Positions 47,039 to 54,652 of a stretch of 64,000 bases of DNA are shown piece after piece. The position numbers and the translations under genes are program-made. Below the pieces are notes generated by a model. That model did no database searches and was not told where the DNA came from. It saw nothing but the letters and a program-made list of their open reading frames with translations. This DNA is from Gimesia sp. (GTDB lineage: Bacteria; Planctomycetota; Planctomycetia; Planctomycetales; Planctomycetaceae), in assembly GCA_002706765.1 (NCBI GenBank), contig PAJV01000064.1, positions 62,001 through 126,000 of the forward strand, given 5' to 3'. Within the stretch, counting starts at the first letter, position 1, and each line of letters opens with the position of its first letter.

Positions 47039-48397
47039 TCAGGCAATGATGTCATGCACGACGTTGCCACCTTCTGTGCCCGTCAGTCGGAATTCACGGT
47101 TCCCCTGGTGGAAGGTCAGCCTGTCATGCTGCAGTCCCAGTTGATGCAGAATCGTAGCATGTAGATCGCGAAAATGGACTTTACCTTCAATGGCCCGGGC
47201 ACCTGTCGGATCGGTTTTGCCATAAGCCAGGCCGCGTTTGATGCCACCGCCGGCCATCCAGAAGGTGAAGCCCCGGGCATTGTGTCCGGTCTCATCTTTC
47301 TTGTTTTCGGGAACAAGACCGGGGCGACCGAATTCTCCTCCCCAGACCACCAGTGTTTCCTCGAGCAGGCCCCGTTGTTCAAGATCTTCGAGCAGGGCGG
47401 CGATCGGGGCGTCCGTGGCTTTACAGTTCGCCGTCAGGTCGGCACGATGATTTTTATGTTGATCCCAGCTGCCATGATTGACTTCTATGAAGCGCACGCC
47501 TGCCTCGGCGAAGCGACGCGCCAGCAGACACTGGCGACCGAAGTCAGAGTCTTTGCAGGTTCCCACGGTTTTCCCCTGACCGACGCGATAACGTTCGAGA
47601 GTCGATTTGCTTTCCTGGCTCAGATCGAGCAGTTCGGGGGCGGCCATCTGCATGCGAAAGCCGAGTTCCATGGACTGGATAACGGCGTCGAGACGGCTGT
47701 CATCGGGACGCAGGGTAGCATGTTCACGATTCATCGCCTGTACGAAGTCAAGCTGGCGGCGTTTGACGTGCGCAGGCAGGTGATCGCTTTGAATGTTACC
47801 GATCGTGGCGGTGGACATATTGGTTGTGTTGAGGCCGATCGGGGTGCCTTCATAAACGGGAGGTAGAAACGCACTGGAGTAAACGGATGGCTTTTTCGGG
47901 TACAGACTGATAAAACCGGGGACATTCTGGTTTTCGGTTCCCAGGCCATACAGCACCCAGGAACCCAGGCTGGGGCGGGGCCGCAGACGATCGCCGGTGT
48001 GTAGCTGCAGAAATGATTGCGCGTGGTTGGTGATGTCGGCGTGCATGCCGTTCAGGACACAGAGTTTGTCGGCGTGTTTCGCGGTTTCGGGGAGCAGTTC
48101 AGAAATCCAGAGTCCACTTTCGCCGTGCTGTGAGAAATTGAAGACCGAGCCGGGATGCTTTTTTTTGCCGGTCTGCGGTTTATAATCAAAAGTATCCAGC
48201 TGGGCGGGGCCTCCGCTCATGCAGAGGAAAATCACACGTTTGGCGCGGGCAGGAAGTTGCGGGGCACGGGCAGACAGACTGGGAGTTACCGCAGAATCAC
48301 TGGCGCCCGATTTCTGACCACACAGTGCGGAGAGTGCCAGGTAGCCGAAGCCGCAGGAGGCCGAACGTAACATTTCGCGTCGTGATATTCCGAGCAT
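47039..48397 (-). CDS. DUF1501 protein, Tat signal
   Basis: 452 residues from the ATG at 48397 (AGAGGA upstream); the frame starts at 48442. The N-terminus [21 protein letters not shown] is a Tat-type signal. DUF1501 markers: [29 protein letters not shown]-type loop, [25 protein letters not shown] and [12 protein letters not shown], an alkaline-phosphatase-like fold related to sulfatases. The function is unproven. It is thought to act with the partner cytochrome protein encoded just upstream (48 bp gap). Confidence 0.92.
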   Translation of the reverse strand: MLGISRREMLRSASCGFGYLALSALCGQKSGASDSAVTPSLSARAPQLPARAKRVIFLCMSGGPAQLDTFDYKPQTGKKKHPGSVFNFSQHGESGLWISELLPETAKHADKLCVLNGMHADITNHAQSFLQLHTGDRLRPRPSLGSWVLYGLGTENQNVPGFISLYPKKPSVYSSAFLPPVYEGTPIGLNTTNMSTATIGNIQSDHLPAHVKRRQLDFVQAMNREHATLRPDDSRLDAVIQSMELGFRMQMAAPELLDLSQESKSTLERYRVGQGKTVGTCKDSDFGRQCLLARRFAEAGVRFIEVNHGSWDQHKNHRADLTANCKATDAPIAALLEDLEQRGLLEETLVVWGGEFGRPGLVPENKKDETGHNARGFTFWMAGGGIKRGLAYGKTDPTGARAIEGKVHFRDLHATILHQLGLQHDRLTFHQGNREFRLTGTEGGNVVHDIIA

Positions 48398-48445
48398 GAG
48401 GTCATTCCTCTGACTGTGATCGTGATTTCTTTGTAGGTTCAATTC

Positions 48446-50839
48446 TTAATCAACGTAGCGAAATTCGCTGGTGGTCAGTAATGCCTGGCAGAGTGTGGAC
48501 CAGGCGATGAGCCGTCTCTGTGCTGTTTGTGATATCTCTGTTTTCAGACCCTGATCGAGATCCTGCAGCAGCGTCAGCGTTCGTTGCACTTCAAACGATT
48601 CGGGGACACGATTAAAAGCCCGCTCATAGACCAGGTTGATACGTTCCGTTTCAGTCAATTTTGGATCGGTCAGGACATTCCGGGCGAAAGCCTGTGACTG
48701 TTCGATCAGAAAATCGCTGTTCAGCAGAAACAGGCTTTGTGTGGGCAGTGTGGTTTCGTTGCGCTGGCCGACCGGTTTCGTGGAATCGGGCAGATCGAAG
48801 GCGGCCAACTGGGCCGGTTCGGAATGGCGCAGCATACAGAGATAAATGCTGCGATGGTTCGAAGGCAGGTGCAGGTTACCCGCGGTATTGACGAGTTCGT
48901 CTACATTGGCGATCGACGATCCCAGTCCGGGGTTCGGGTTGAGCTGACCGCTGGCTGCGAGGATGCTGTCCCTGAGGGATTCGGCATCGAGTCGGCGTCG
49001 ATTGTGACGACAGAGGAGCCTGTTTTCCGGGTCGGCGTCAAGCACGTCGGCTTCGCAGAAGCTGCTCTGCTGATAGGTGCGACTGAGAACGATACTGCGA
49101 ATCAGTTGCTTGATCGACCAGCCTTCGCTGCGAAAGCGGGTTGCCAGGTGATCGAGCAGTTCGGGATGCGTGGGGCGTTCGCCGTAGACGCCGAAATCAT
49201 CGGGTGTGCGGACGAGGGCCTGCCCGAACAGATGCAGCCAGATGCGATTGACCATCACGCGCGCGGTCTGTGGATGATCATCTGCCGTAAGCCATTTTGC
49301 CAGTTGCAGGCGGCCACTTTGTGAAGCTGTGATTTTTGGCGAAGTTGTCATATTGCAGGCAGTGAGGAAGCCGCGGGGCACACTGGGTCCCAGTTTTTTG
49401 GATTCCCCTTTGATGTTGATTTTGCAGTCCGTGGGCTTTTTCTTTTCGCGCACGCCCATCGCCAGGGGAGTCCCCTCGGGATAGACGTATTTGGGTTTCT
49501 TTTTTCTCGATTGAACGCGTTCATTCATTACCGGTTTCGCTCCACTGTCCGGCGGCGCGACATAGTGGTGCTTCGCTTTCAGGACATGCAGGGGTGTTTC
49601 CGGTGCGGTTAAGGGTTGATGACCGGCGGCACCCCACATGGTATCGGTACTGAGAAAAATTCCCGCCATGGCGTAGTAGTCGCTGGTGGGAATGGGATCG
49701 TGTTTGTGATCGTGACAGCGGGCACAGGCGACGCTGAGACCCATCACGCCCGTGCTGACGACATCGATCTGGTCGTTGATCACATCCATATCAAAGTTGA
49801 CGTTCATGGCTTTGGCAGGTTTGGAACCGAGGGCCAGAAAACCGGTGGCGATCAGCAGTCGGTCGCGGTCAGCGGGTGTTTCAGCAGGGAGCAGGTCTCC
49901 TGCGATCTGTTCGGTCAGGAAGCGGTCGTAGGGGAGATCGTTATTGAAGGCCTGGATGACATAGTCACGGTACCGCCAGGCATGGGGGAAAGTCGGGTTG
50001 CGGCTGAGACCATCGTTGCCATTCGATTCACCGTATCGGGCCACATCGAGCCAGTGCCGACCCCAGCGTTCACCGAAATGCGGAGAAGCGAGGAGTTCAT
50101 CGACCAGCGTTTTTACCGCCGCCTGCTGACGACGCTGATAGTCGTCCAGAAAGGCTTCGGTCTGTTCCATCGTAGGAGGCAGGCCGATCAGGTCATAATA
50201 TAATCGTCTGACCAACTGCATGGGTGTTGCGTCGTATGTGGGCTTCAGGCGGGCGGCTTCGATGCGGGCAAGCACGAACTGATCGAGCGGGTCAACACCC
50301 CAGTGCTGATTCTGAACGGCGGGGAGTTCGGGATTTGTGATCGGTTGAAAAGACCAGAGTGCGGGATCGGCGGATGCGGACACCGTATTCGGTTTTTTCG
50401 CGATGAGAGGTGCCTCGTCACGCGGGTCGGGGACTCCCATTTCCACCCATTTGACGAAGTCGGTGATCACTGCTTCCGGCAGTGGTTCGTTGGGAGGCAT
50501 CTCCAGTCCGTCGTAGCGGAGTGCCTGGATCAACAGGCTTTCATTGGGACGCCCCTCCACAAAGGCCGGCCCTGACTCGCCTCCTTCGCGCATGCCGTCG
50601 CGTGTATCCATCCGCAGTTTGCCGCCCAGCTCTTCCGATTTCGCAGAATGGCAGGAGTAGCATTTTTTGACGAGTACAGGACGAATCCTGTTTTCAAAAA
50701 AGGCCCGCTGAGCGGGATTCATCTTCGCGTGTACGGGTTTCTGTGCGGTTGGACTTTCGGAGAAGGCAGGAGAAACCGGGCAGAACGCGATCGCGAGAAA
50801 CCAGCAGGTGGCAGAGATCAAGGTGGTGAGCTTACGCAT
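48446..50839 (-). CDS. DUF1549/DUF1553 planctomycete cytochrome C protein (PSD1)
   Basis: 797 residues with a signal peptide (MRKLTTLISATCWFLAIAF). A planctomycete cytochrome domain has the heme motif C60-Y-S-C63-H64 and MPPNEPLP as the possible axial Met region. DUF1549 follows (WGVDPLDQFVLARIEAARLKP, LRRLYYDLIGLPPT-type and HFGERWGRHWLDVARYGES). DUF1553 (RLQLAKWLTADDHPQTARVMVNRIWLHLFGQALV, HPELLDHLATRF, LRDSILAASGQLNP) forms the C-terminal half. It heads the run with DUF1501 and sulfatase. It probably acts in the periplasm in electron transfer coupled to polymer oxidation or desulfation; this is inference. Confidence 0.94.
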   Translation of the reverse strand: MRKLTTLISATCWFLAIAFCPVSPAFSESPTAQKPVHAKMNPAQRAFFENRIRPVLVKKCYSCHSAKSEELGGKLRMDTRDGMREGGESGPAFVEGRPNESLLIQALRYDGLEMPPNEPLPEAVITDFVKWVEMGVPDPRDEAPLIAKKPNTVSASADPALWSFQPITNPELPAVQNQHWGVDPLDQFVLARIEAARLKPTYDATPMQLVRRLYYDLIGLPPTMEQTEAFLDDYQRRQQAAVKTLVDELLASPHFGERWGRHWLDVARYGESNGNDGLSRNPTFPHAWRYRDYVIQAFNNDLPYDRFLTEQIAGDLLPAETPADRDRLLIATGFLALGSKPAKAMNVNFDMDVINDQIDVVSTGVMGLSVACARCHDHKHDPIPTSDYYAMAGIFLSTDTMWGAAGHQPLTAPETPLHVLKAKHHYVAPPDSGAKPVMNERVQSRKKKPKYVYPEGTPLAMGVREKKKPTDCKINIKGESKKLGPSVPRGFLTACNMTTSPKITASQSGRLQLAKWLTADDHPQTARVMVNRIWLHLFGQALVRTPDDFGVYGERPTHPELLDHLATRFRSEGWSIKQLIRSIVLSRTYQQSSFCEADVLDADPENRLLCRHNRRRLDAESLRDSILAASGQLNPNPGLGSSIANVDELVNTAGNLHLPSNHRSIYLCMLRHSEPAQLAAFDLPDSTKPVGQRNETTLPTQSLFLLNSDFLIEQSQAFARNVLTDPKLTETERINLVYERAFNRVPESFEVQRTLTLLQDLDQGLKTEISQTAQRRLIAWSTLCQALLTTSEFRYVD

Positions 50840-50926
50840 GGCCGACAGATTCTATGCAGGTAGGAGAAGTCGTACGCGTTCAGGTAAGGTCTAGTGAACA
50901 AGGATAGATCATACTTGGTTGATGCG

Positions 50927-50945
50927 TTTAAGTCAACAACTTAAA
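50927..50945. repeat. Putative left attachment core site
   Basis: TTTAAGTCAACAACTTAAA: two perfect 7-base inverted arms around CAACA, the layout of a tyrosine recombinase core site. Its AGTCAACAAC portion recurs as a direct repeat at 54488-54497. Strand exchange would be expected in or next to CAACA. Confidence 0.6.
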
Positions 50946-51011
50946 TTGCCTCAAAAAACAGCTTGTTTTTAACATGATTTTTGGGTAATTGACACTGAAA
51001 TGGTACAAAAT

Positions 51012-51031
51012 TACCAAGAAAAACTACCAAG
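51012..51031 (+). repeat. Two TACCAAG heptamers, left end
   Basis: Copies at 51012-51018 and 51025-51031, 13 bases apart and in the same orientation as three copies at the right end. They are candidate arm-type binding sites for the recombinase, or iterons. Confidence 0.6.
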
Positions 51032-51106
51032 AAAATGAATGTCAGCATGAAGATAGTGAACATGATATGGGAGAGATCACGCCGTAAGGCATCTTAATCA
51101 CTATTT

Positions 51107-51132
51107 GATATGCCCCCCGCAGGGGGCATGTC
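51107..51132. promoter_or_regulatory. Strong GC-rich hairpin upstream of the Rep-like gene
   Basis: An 11-base stem (GATATGCCCCC with GGGGGCATGTC, one G-T wobble) closes a CGCA loop. No T-run follows on either strand, so it is not a typical terminator. Its position before a Rep-like gene would fit a replication origin hairpin; this is unproven. Confidence 0.5.
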
Positions 51133-51202
51133 TTGCAATCCGCAGGATCTAATGAGAGTAGGACATACAAGAATCACATTTAGTAACACTATGATATGTT
51201 AT

Positions 51203-51240
51203 AAAAAATGAAACCCCTGCCAGATGGATGACAGGGGCTT
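51203..51240 (-). terminator. Rho-independent terminator-like hairpin reading on the minus strand
   Basis: A stem with CCCCTG/CAGGGG core and GAA/TTC flanks. On the minus strand it is followed by CATTTTTTATAAC. It would stop a transcript running antisense across the leader and 5' part of the Rep-like gene. Confidence 0.55.
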
Positions 51241-51279
51241 CAAAAATTTCAAAATTACAAAATTAAACGGACACCGCAA

Positions 51280-52485
51280 ATGTCGATTAACACAAATTAT
51301 AATAGTAGTTTCAATGCAAAAAATCAATCTGAATATCTCTGGTCGCAAGCCAAGCCCCGAACCTACTCCACCAAAAAAAATCCGACTTTTATCAATGGGC
51401 GAAGACAAAAACATAAATCATTTTTTCATTCCAGACAATCACATGTCGCTTTGTCTCAAGAGTATGCCAGATGTGCTGAATTTCGTCTCTGTGAACTAGA
51501 TGATAACTTCACGATCTTCAAAGGTAACATAATGAATCCATTGAAGACAAAAATTCAATGGTCGCAATTTTTTAAACAGTTCAATAACTCCAGAAGAAAT
51601 TACGAGTACAATCATAAAGTTAAAATTTGCTTCTTGGCAAAAATGCACATAACAAAAAGTAATTCGGCATCCCAGAGAGATGACATACATTATGATTTTA
51701 TTGCTTTCACTGATGTTAATTTATCATCCAGACAATTATCCAGATTGATTAACACATGGATTATAAAAGCTGGTGGTCGTCCCAAGTGTGAGTGTAAGGT
51801 TATCCATGATCGAAGTCGGGATAACATTAGCAGGATATGTGATTACGTTATGAAGGCGACTGGAGACCCTCATTTTCTCCCACTGCCAGAATTAGCACGT
51901 CTTAAACTAATAACAAAAACACTTGGCGATTTTTGGGGCAGGTCAAAACAGGACATAGAACAAACGAGATATTTTAACGGTGAATTGGAAACTAATAAGA
52001 GACCATTATCAGGACGAAAGCAAGTTTGGCATTTATGGTGCAAATCTGTGTTTGGAAATGATGTTCCCAAGTATGAAACATCTGATTTTATCACACAAAA
52101 AAAGGTGATAAAAACACTCACAAATCAGCTAACGAGAGCTATTAGAGTTATAGTGAGTTGTTCTGCTTATTCCATTGACGTAAAATCCATCCTAAACACA
52201 GCCCACACAACGACTTGCGGCATATTTTTTACCCCTTTAAAAACAACAGGTAAACAGGAGAATTTAGCACTCAAGTATTACAGCTATATTGGCGATATTG
52301 ATGAACAGATAGACAGACACCTGAGACCCTCTCCTGATTTACAAAAATTGTATTACGTGGGGTTTCGGGGTCGCTTATTAGGAGCGACTGACAAGCCCTT
52401 AATAATCAATGGCAAGCAACTGAATAGGTTATTAGATGTCTTCAATTGTCGTGTGGTAAAGCATCGTGCATTTCAGGCGATATAA
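51280..52485 (+). CDS. Putative HUH-like replication initiator (Rep)
   Basis: 401 residues from the ATG at 51280. A second start at 51532 (residue 85) has the better ribosome binding site (AAAGG, 7 bases before) and would give 317 residues. The core recalls rolling-circle Rep proteins: a strand with KVKICFLAKMHITKS, then DDIHYDFIAFTD (H137-Y-D139, where a classic HUH motif would have His at 139), a helix and W..KAGG, and later ISRICDYVMKAT with Y189 and K192 in a Y-x-x-K arrangement. AT-rich codon use differs from the flanking genes. A gene of the integrated element; a nuclease or DNA-binding protein of another kind cannot be excluded. Function is inferred from motif order only. Confidence 0.5.
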   Translation: MSINTNYNSSFNAKNQSEYLWSQAKPRTYSTKKNPTFINGRRQKHKSFFHSRQSHVALSQEYARCAEFRLCELDDNFTIFKGNIMNPLKTKIQWSQFFKQFNNSRRNYEYNHKVKICFLAKMHITKSNSASQRDDIHYDFIAFTDVNLSSRQLSRLINTWIIKAGGRPKCECKVIHDRSRDNISRICDYVMKATGDPHFLPLPELARLKLITKTLGDFWGRSKQDIEQTRYFNGELETNKRPLSGRKQVWHLWCKSVFGNDVPKYETSDFITQKKVIKTLTNQLTRAIRVIVSCSAYSIDVKSILNTAHTTTCGIFFTPLKTTGKQENLALKYYSYIGDIDEQIDRHLRPSPDLQKLYYVGFRGRLLGATDKPLIINGKQLNRLLDVFNCRVVKHRAFQAI

Positions 52486-52489
52486 AACA

Positions 52490-52582
52490 AAGGGGTATAC
52501 CGTATATAAATCTGAGAGTCTATGTGTCGGTCGAGACGGCAACATGTACCTGTTATCGATGCAAAATTCAGGCATACCCCTT
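52490..52582. repeat. Inverted repeat behind the Rep-like gene
   Basis: AAGGGGTATACC (52490-52501) and GGCATACCCCTT (52571-52582) are reverse complements except for one base, with 69 bases between. They lie directly after the Rep-like stop codon and could border an origin or act as a transcript fold. Confidence 0.5.
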
Positions 52583-52719
52583 ATGCCGTCAAATTGTGTG
52601 AGATAATTTGAGATGGGAATCCACGTTGGGTAGTGCGTAGATTTATCCCATCATTTTCTGGACGTTCTCCAATCAAATCCCAATCAAAATTTTAATCAAT
52701 AAAAACAATATCTATCATC

Positions 52720-52902
52720 ATGGGAAAATCACACATACATTTGGAAATGCCGTCTGAAATGAAGTCGGAAATTCAAGAACATGCGAGAGAGCAGGGTTTG
52801 ACGCAAACCGCTTTTTTACGTCAGCTATTCTTAATGTGGAAGCAGGGTTTGCTTGAGCAAAAAATCACTCTTAAAAAACCAAGCCGAAAGTCACTTGGTT
52901 AA
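52720..52902 (+). CDS. Ribbon-helix-helix DNA-binding protein
   Basis: 60 residues. An N-terminal strand HIHLEMP, helix A (SEMKSEIQEHAREQG), turn (LTQT) and helix B (AFLRQLFLMWKQGLL) follow the Arc/CopG ribbon-helix-helix pattern, ending in a basic tail (KKPSRKSLG). Such proteins bind DNA as dimers and often control copy number or integrase genes. Palindromic GTCAC/GTGAC sites begin just after its stop codon. No clear ribosome binding site is seen before the ATG. Confidence 0.7.
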   Translation: MGKSHIHLEMPSEMKSEIQEHAREQGLTQTAFLRQLFLMWKQGLLEQKITLKKPSRKSLG

Positions 52903-52908
52903 ATCAGA

Positions 52909-53000
52909 GTCACACTTGATTCACATTGAATTCACAATGAAATTATTTAGAGTCACTCGCGAGTGACACATGTGTAATTTATAAGTGACCTGACAGTGAC
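52909..53000. promoter_or_regulatory. GTCAC/GTGAC site cluster with perfect 16-base palindrome
   Basis: GTCACTCGCGAGTGAC at 52951-52966 is a perfect palindrome. Additional half-sites are GTCAC at 52909-52913 and GTGAC at 52985-52989 and 52996-53000. The cluster fills the gap between the RHH gene and the recombinase terminator. It is the best candidate operator for the RHH protein, or an iteron set for the Rep-like protein. Confidence 0.6.
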
Positions 53001-53004
53001 CATG

Positions 53005-53038
53005 AAAAAAGCCCCAAGTATTTAATTTAACACTTGGG
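53005..53038 (-). terminator. Rho-independent terminator of the recombinase gene
   Basis: On the minus strand, CCCAAGT (53038-53032) pairs with ACTTGGG (53019-53013) across a 12-base loop, followed by GC and six T (53010-53005). It lies about 27 bases after the recombinase stop codon at 53065. Confidence 0.75.
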
Positions 53039-53064
53039 ACTTCTGGGACTTGCCTTATTTTCGT

Positions 53065-54333
53065 TTACTTGATTCCATATTTTTTTGCCACTATAACCAA
53101 CGCTTTGTCTAATTTTTTAACTTGCTCAGGCGTGTAATTGACAATGTAATGACTACCATGTGTGCCAGATGCTTTCTCACAACGGTACAACCTTGATTCT
53201 TCTTCTCCTACTAAATCTTGGATTTCCTGAGCAACAGTTTTTCTTAACGCCTTGTGTGATGGTAGTCCATGTTCGTCTTTAAATGCTTTGAATTCTTTAA
53301 TCAATTTTTGTTGATGCGGCATCGGTACAAGATATTCAAGACAATTTTTTGTTTCACTCCACAGCTTCCATGTACCAACAAGTTTTGATTTATTCTGATT
53401 TTTAACTCGTCCTGCAATGATGTAATCGTCTTGGATTATGTCAGGAGATAATGCAGTAATATCACTCCAGTAAAAACCACAATTAAGCCCCAACAACAAA
53501 GATGTTCTCACATTGCCAGTAGCATGTTTTAGAGCAGTTTTAACTTGCTCGAAACTGTATTGAATTTTTTGTCCCTCTGGTTTTTTGTAATGCAATTTCC
53601 TACGCAAAAAACCAAACGTCAAATTGTGGTCCGCTTCGATGCCAGATAGTAAACTCCTCAGTTCAACTTCTCTGTTATATTTTGTTCTCTCATTCCAGTT
53701 GTCGTTTTCTTTCACACGTTCAATATATTCCCTGTAATGTGAGACATTGATTTTTTTCACGTCGATATCACCAGTGATCGAAAAAAATAAATCACATGAT
53801 TGTTTGGGTCCATGTGGTCCCGTTTTCAATCGAGACATGTGAGACTCAATTTCCTTTGATAATCTGCCATGAGTTATTTTTGTTGATGATTCAAAAACTT
53901 TGGAATTCAAAGTTCGAATGGCCAGTTCATCATTGGCGACACCATTTAATTCAGCCTGCCATTTTGCGTCAGGGTGCAATACATGGATGTCTGGCTCATC
54001 ACTCCACACTGGAGTATTGATAGCATCATCCAAGAGAAGCCCCATATCGTCCACAGGTCGTCCCTGTGCTGTCAGATGCTCAATTATCCGCTCAATTGAT
54101 CTAATACGACTCTGGAGAGGACTAGCGGCTCGTCTGGCTGAGATATTAGATTCTTCTAGCTCCTGAAGGTATCGCCGCCAGTAAGGTAGTGAATCTCTCT
54201 TGGTGGGTGGGATTTCAATCCCATACATTATGCTCAACTGGCGAACACTTTTATGGATTCGCTTACCCTTAATTCGCCACAAATTAGTTTTTGGATCAAA
54301 GGTTCCTGTGTTTTTAACTCTCACGTCTATCAT
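53065..54333 (-). CDS. Tyrosine recombinase (integrase) with altered catalytic box I
   Basis: 422 residues from the ATG at 54333 with GGGAG 6 bases upstream; a GTG one codon earlier is possible and is residue 1 in the numbering here. The N-terminal part (GTFDPKTNLWRIKGKRI) may bind arm sites. The SAM-like core-binding domain spans about 160-245 and the catalytic domain about 255-420. Box I reads LLLGLNCGFYWSDITAL, with Tyr289 where most members have Arg (G-L-R-x-x-E). Box II keeps H361-K-A-L-R365. Box III reads GTHGSHYIVNYTPEQVKKL, with His393/His396 and candidate nucleophile Tyr397 or Tyr401. The gene points into the element from its right end, as integrase genes often do. Confidence 0.8.
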   Translation of the reverse strand: MIDVRVKNTGTFDPKTNLWRIKGKRIHKSVRQLSIMYGIEIPPTKRDSLPYWRRYLQELEESNISARRAASPLQSRIRSIERIIEHLTAQGRPVDDMGLLLDDAINTPVWSDEPDIHVLHPDAKWQAELNGVANDELAIRTLNSKVFESSTKITHGRLSKEIESHMSRLKTGPHGPKQSCDLFFSITGDIDVKKINVSHYREYIERVKENDNWNERTKYNREVELRSLLSGIEADHNLTFGFLRRKLHYKKPEGQKIQYSFEQVKTALKHATGNVRTSLLLGLNCGFYWSDITALSPDIIQDDYIIAGRVKNQNKSKLVGTWKLWSETKNCLEYLVPMPHQQKLIKEFKAFKDEHGLPSHKALRKTVAQEIQDLVGEEESRLYRCEKASGTHGSHYIVNYTPEQVKKLDKALVIVAKKYGIK

Positions 54334-54374
54334 CACAATCTCCCACTATTCCCGATATCAAAAAACAATAAATT

Positions 54375-54410
54375 TACCAAGAAATCTACCAAGTGAGGCA
54401 GATTACCAAG
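54375..54410 (+). repeat. Three TACCAAG heptamers, right end
   Basis: Copies at 54375-54381, 54387-54393 and 54404-54410, in the same orientation as the two copies at the left end. They lie between the recombinase start and the right attachment repeat, as arm-type sites often do. Confidence 0.6.
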
Positions 54411-54440
54411 AGGGTTTTTTTAACGCAAACCCTATTTTTC
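54411..54440 (+). terminator. Terminator-like hairpin at the element's right end
   Basis: AGGGTTT (54411-54417) pairs with AAACCCT (54427-54433), followed by A and TTTTT on the plus strand. It could stop plus-strand transcription leaving the element or antisense transcription of the recombinase promoter region. Confidence 0.5.
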
Positions 54441-54487
54441 AAGGCGTAATTTTGTTGTTTCGGGTGTAGTAGTGGGATTGAAAGCGG

Positions 54488-54497
54488 AGTCAACAAC
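54488..54497. repeat. Putative right attachment repeat
   Basis: AGTCAACAAC, identical to 50931-50940, followed by CTTAAG. That corresponds to TTAAAT on the left. The left inverted arm is not preserved here (GCGG instead of TTTA), so one half-site is degenerate. Confidence 0.6.
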
Positions 54498-54652
54498 CTT
54501 AAGATTCTTTCGGCGTGGGAGAGAGACAAACGCCAGACTATTGGTTGCTGGGCCTGATAAAGTCTTAATCGCTAAGGTTTACCTGATTGATGTGATGTGC
54601 TGTTCTGATAGGATTGTGATCTGATTCCTACCCTGGCGCGTTCTGACAGAGA

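Larger units (their letters stand above)
50840..51279. other. Left end of the AT-rich element and promoter region of the DUF1549/1553 gene
   Basis: 440 bp without a supported gene. It contains the putative left attachment site (50927-50945), two TACCAAG heptamers (51012 and 51025), a strong GC hairpin (51107-51132) and a minus-strand terminator-like hairpin (about 51203-51240). The first 90 bp must also hold the promoter of the DUF1549/1553 gene. Confidence 0.6.
50931..54497. mobile_element. Compact integrative element: Rep-like protein, RHH regulator, tyrosine recombinase
   Basis: A roughly 3.57-kb block, visibly more AT-rich and with more AGA/ATA codons than both flanks. A 10-base direct repeat AGTCAACAAC bounds it (50931-50940 and 54488-54497). 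Inside are a putative HUH-like replication protein (plus), a small ribbon-helix-helix protein (plus) and a tyrosine recombinase (minus) close to the right end. TACCAAG heptamers occur at both ends. No cargo gene and no conjugation or capsid gene is visible, so this resembles an integrated mini-plasmid or satellite. It sits between the DUF1549/1553 gene and an FAD dehydrogenase, both with host-like composition. Boundaries are inferred from the repeat. Confidence 0.7.

Noticed and set aside
51224-51499. 91-codon plus-strand frame overlapping the start of the Rep-like gene.
   Set aside because: It overlaps the Rep-like frame, has no recognisable motif and no convincing ribosome binding site.
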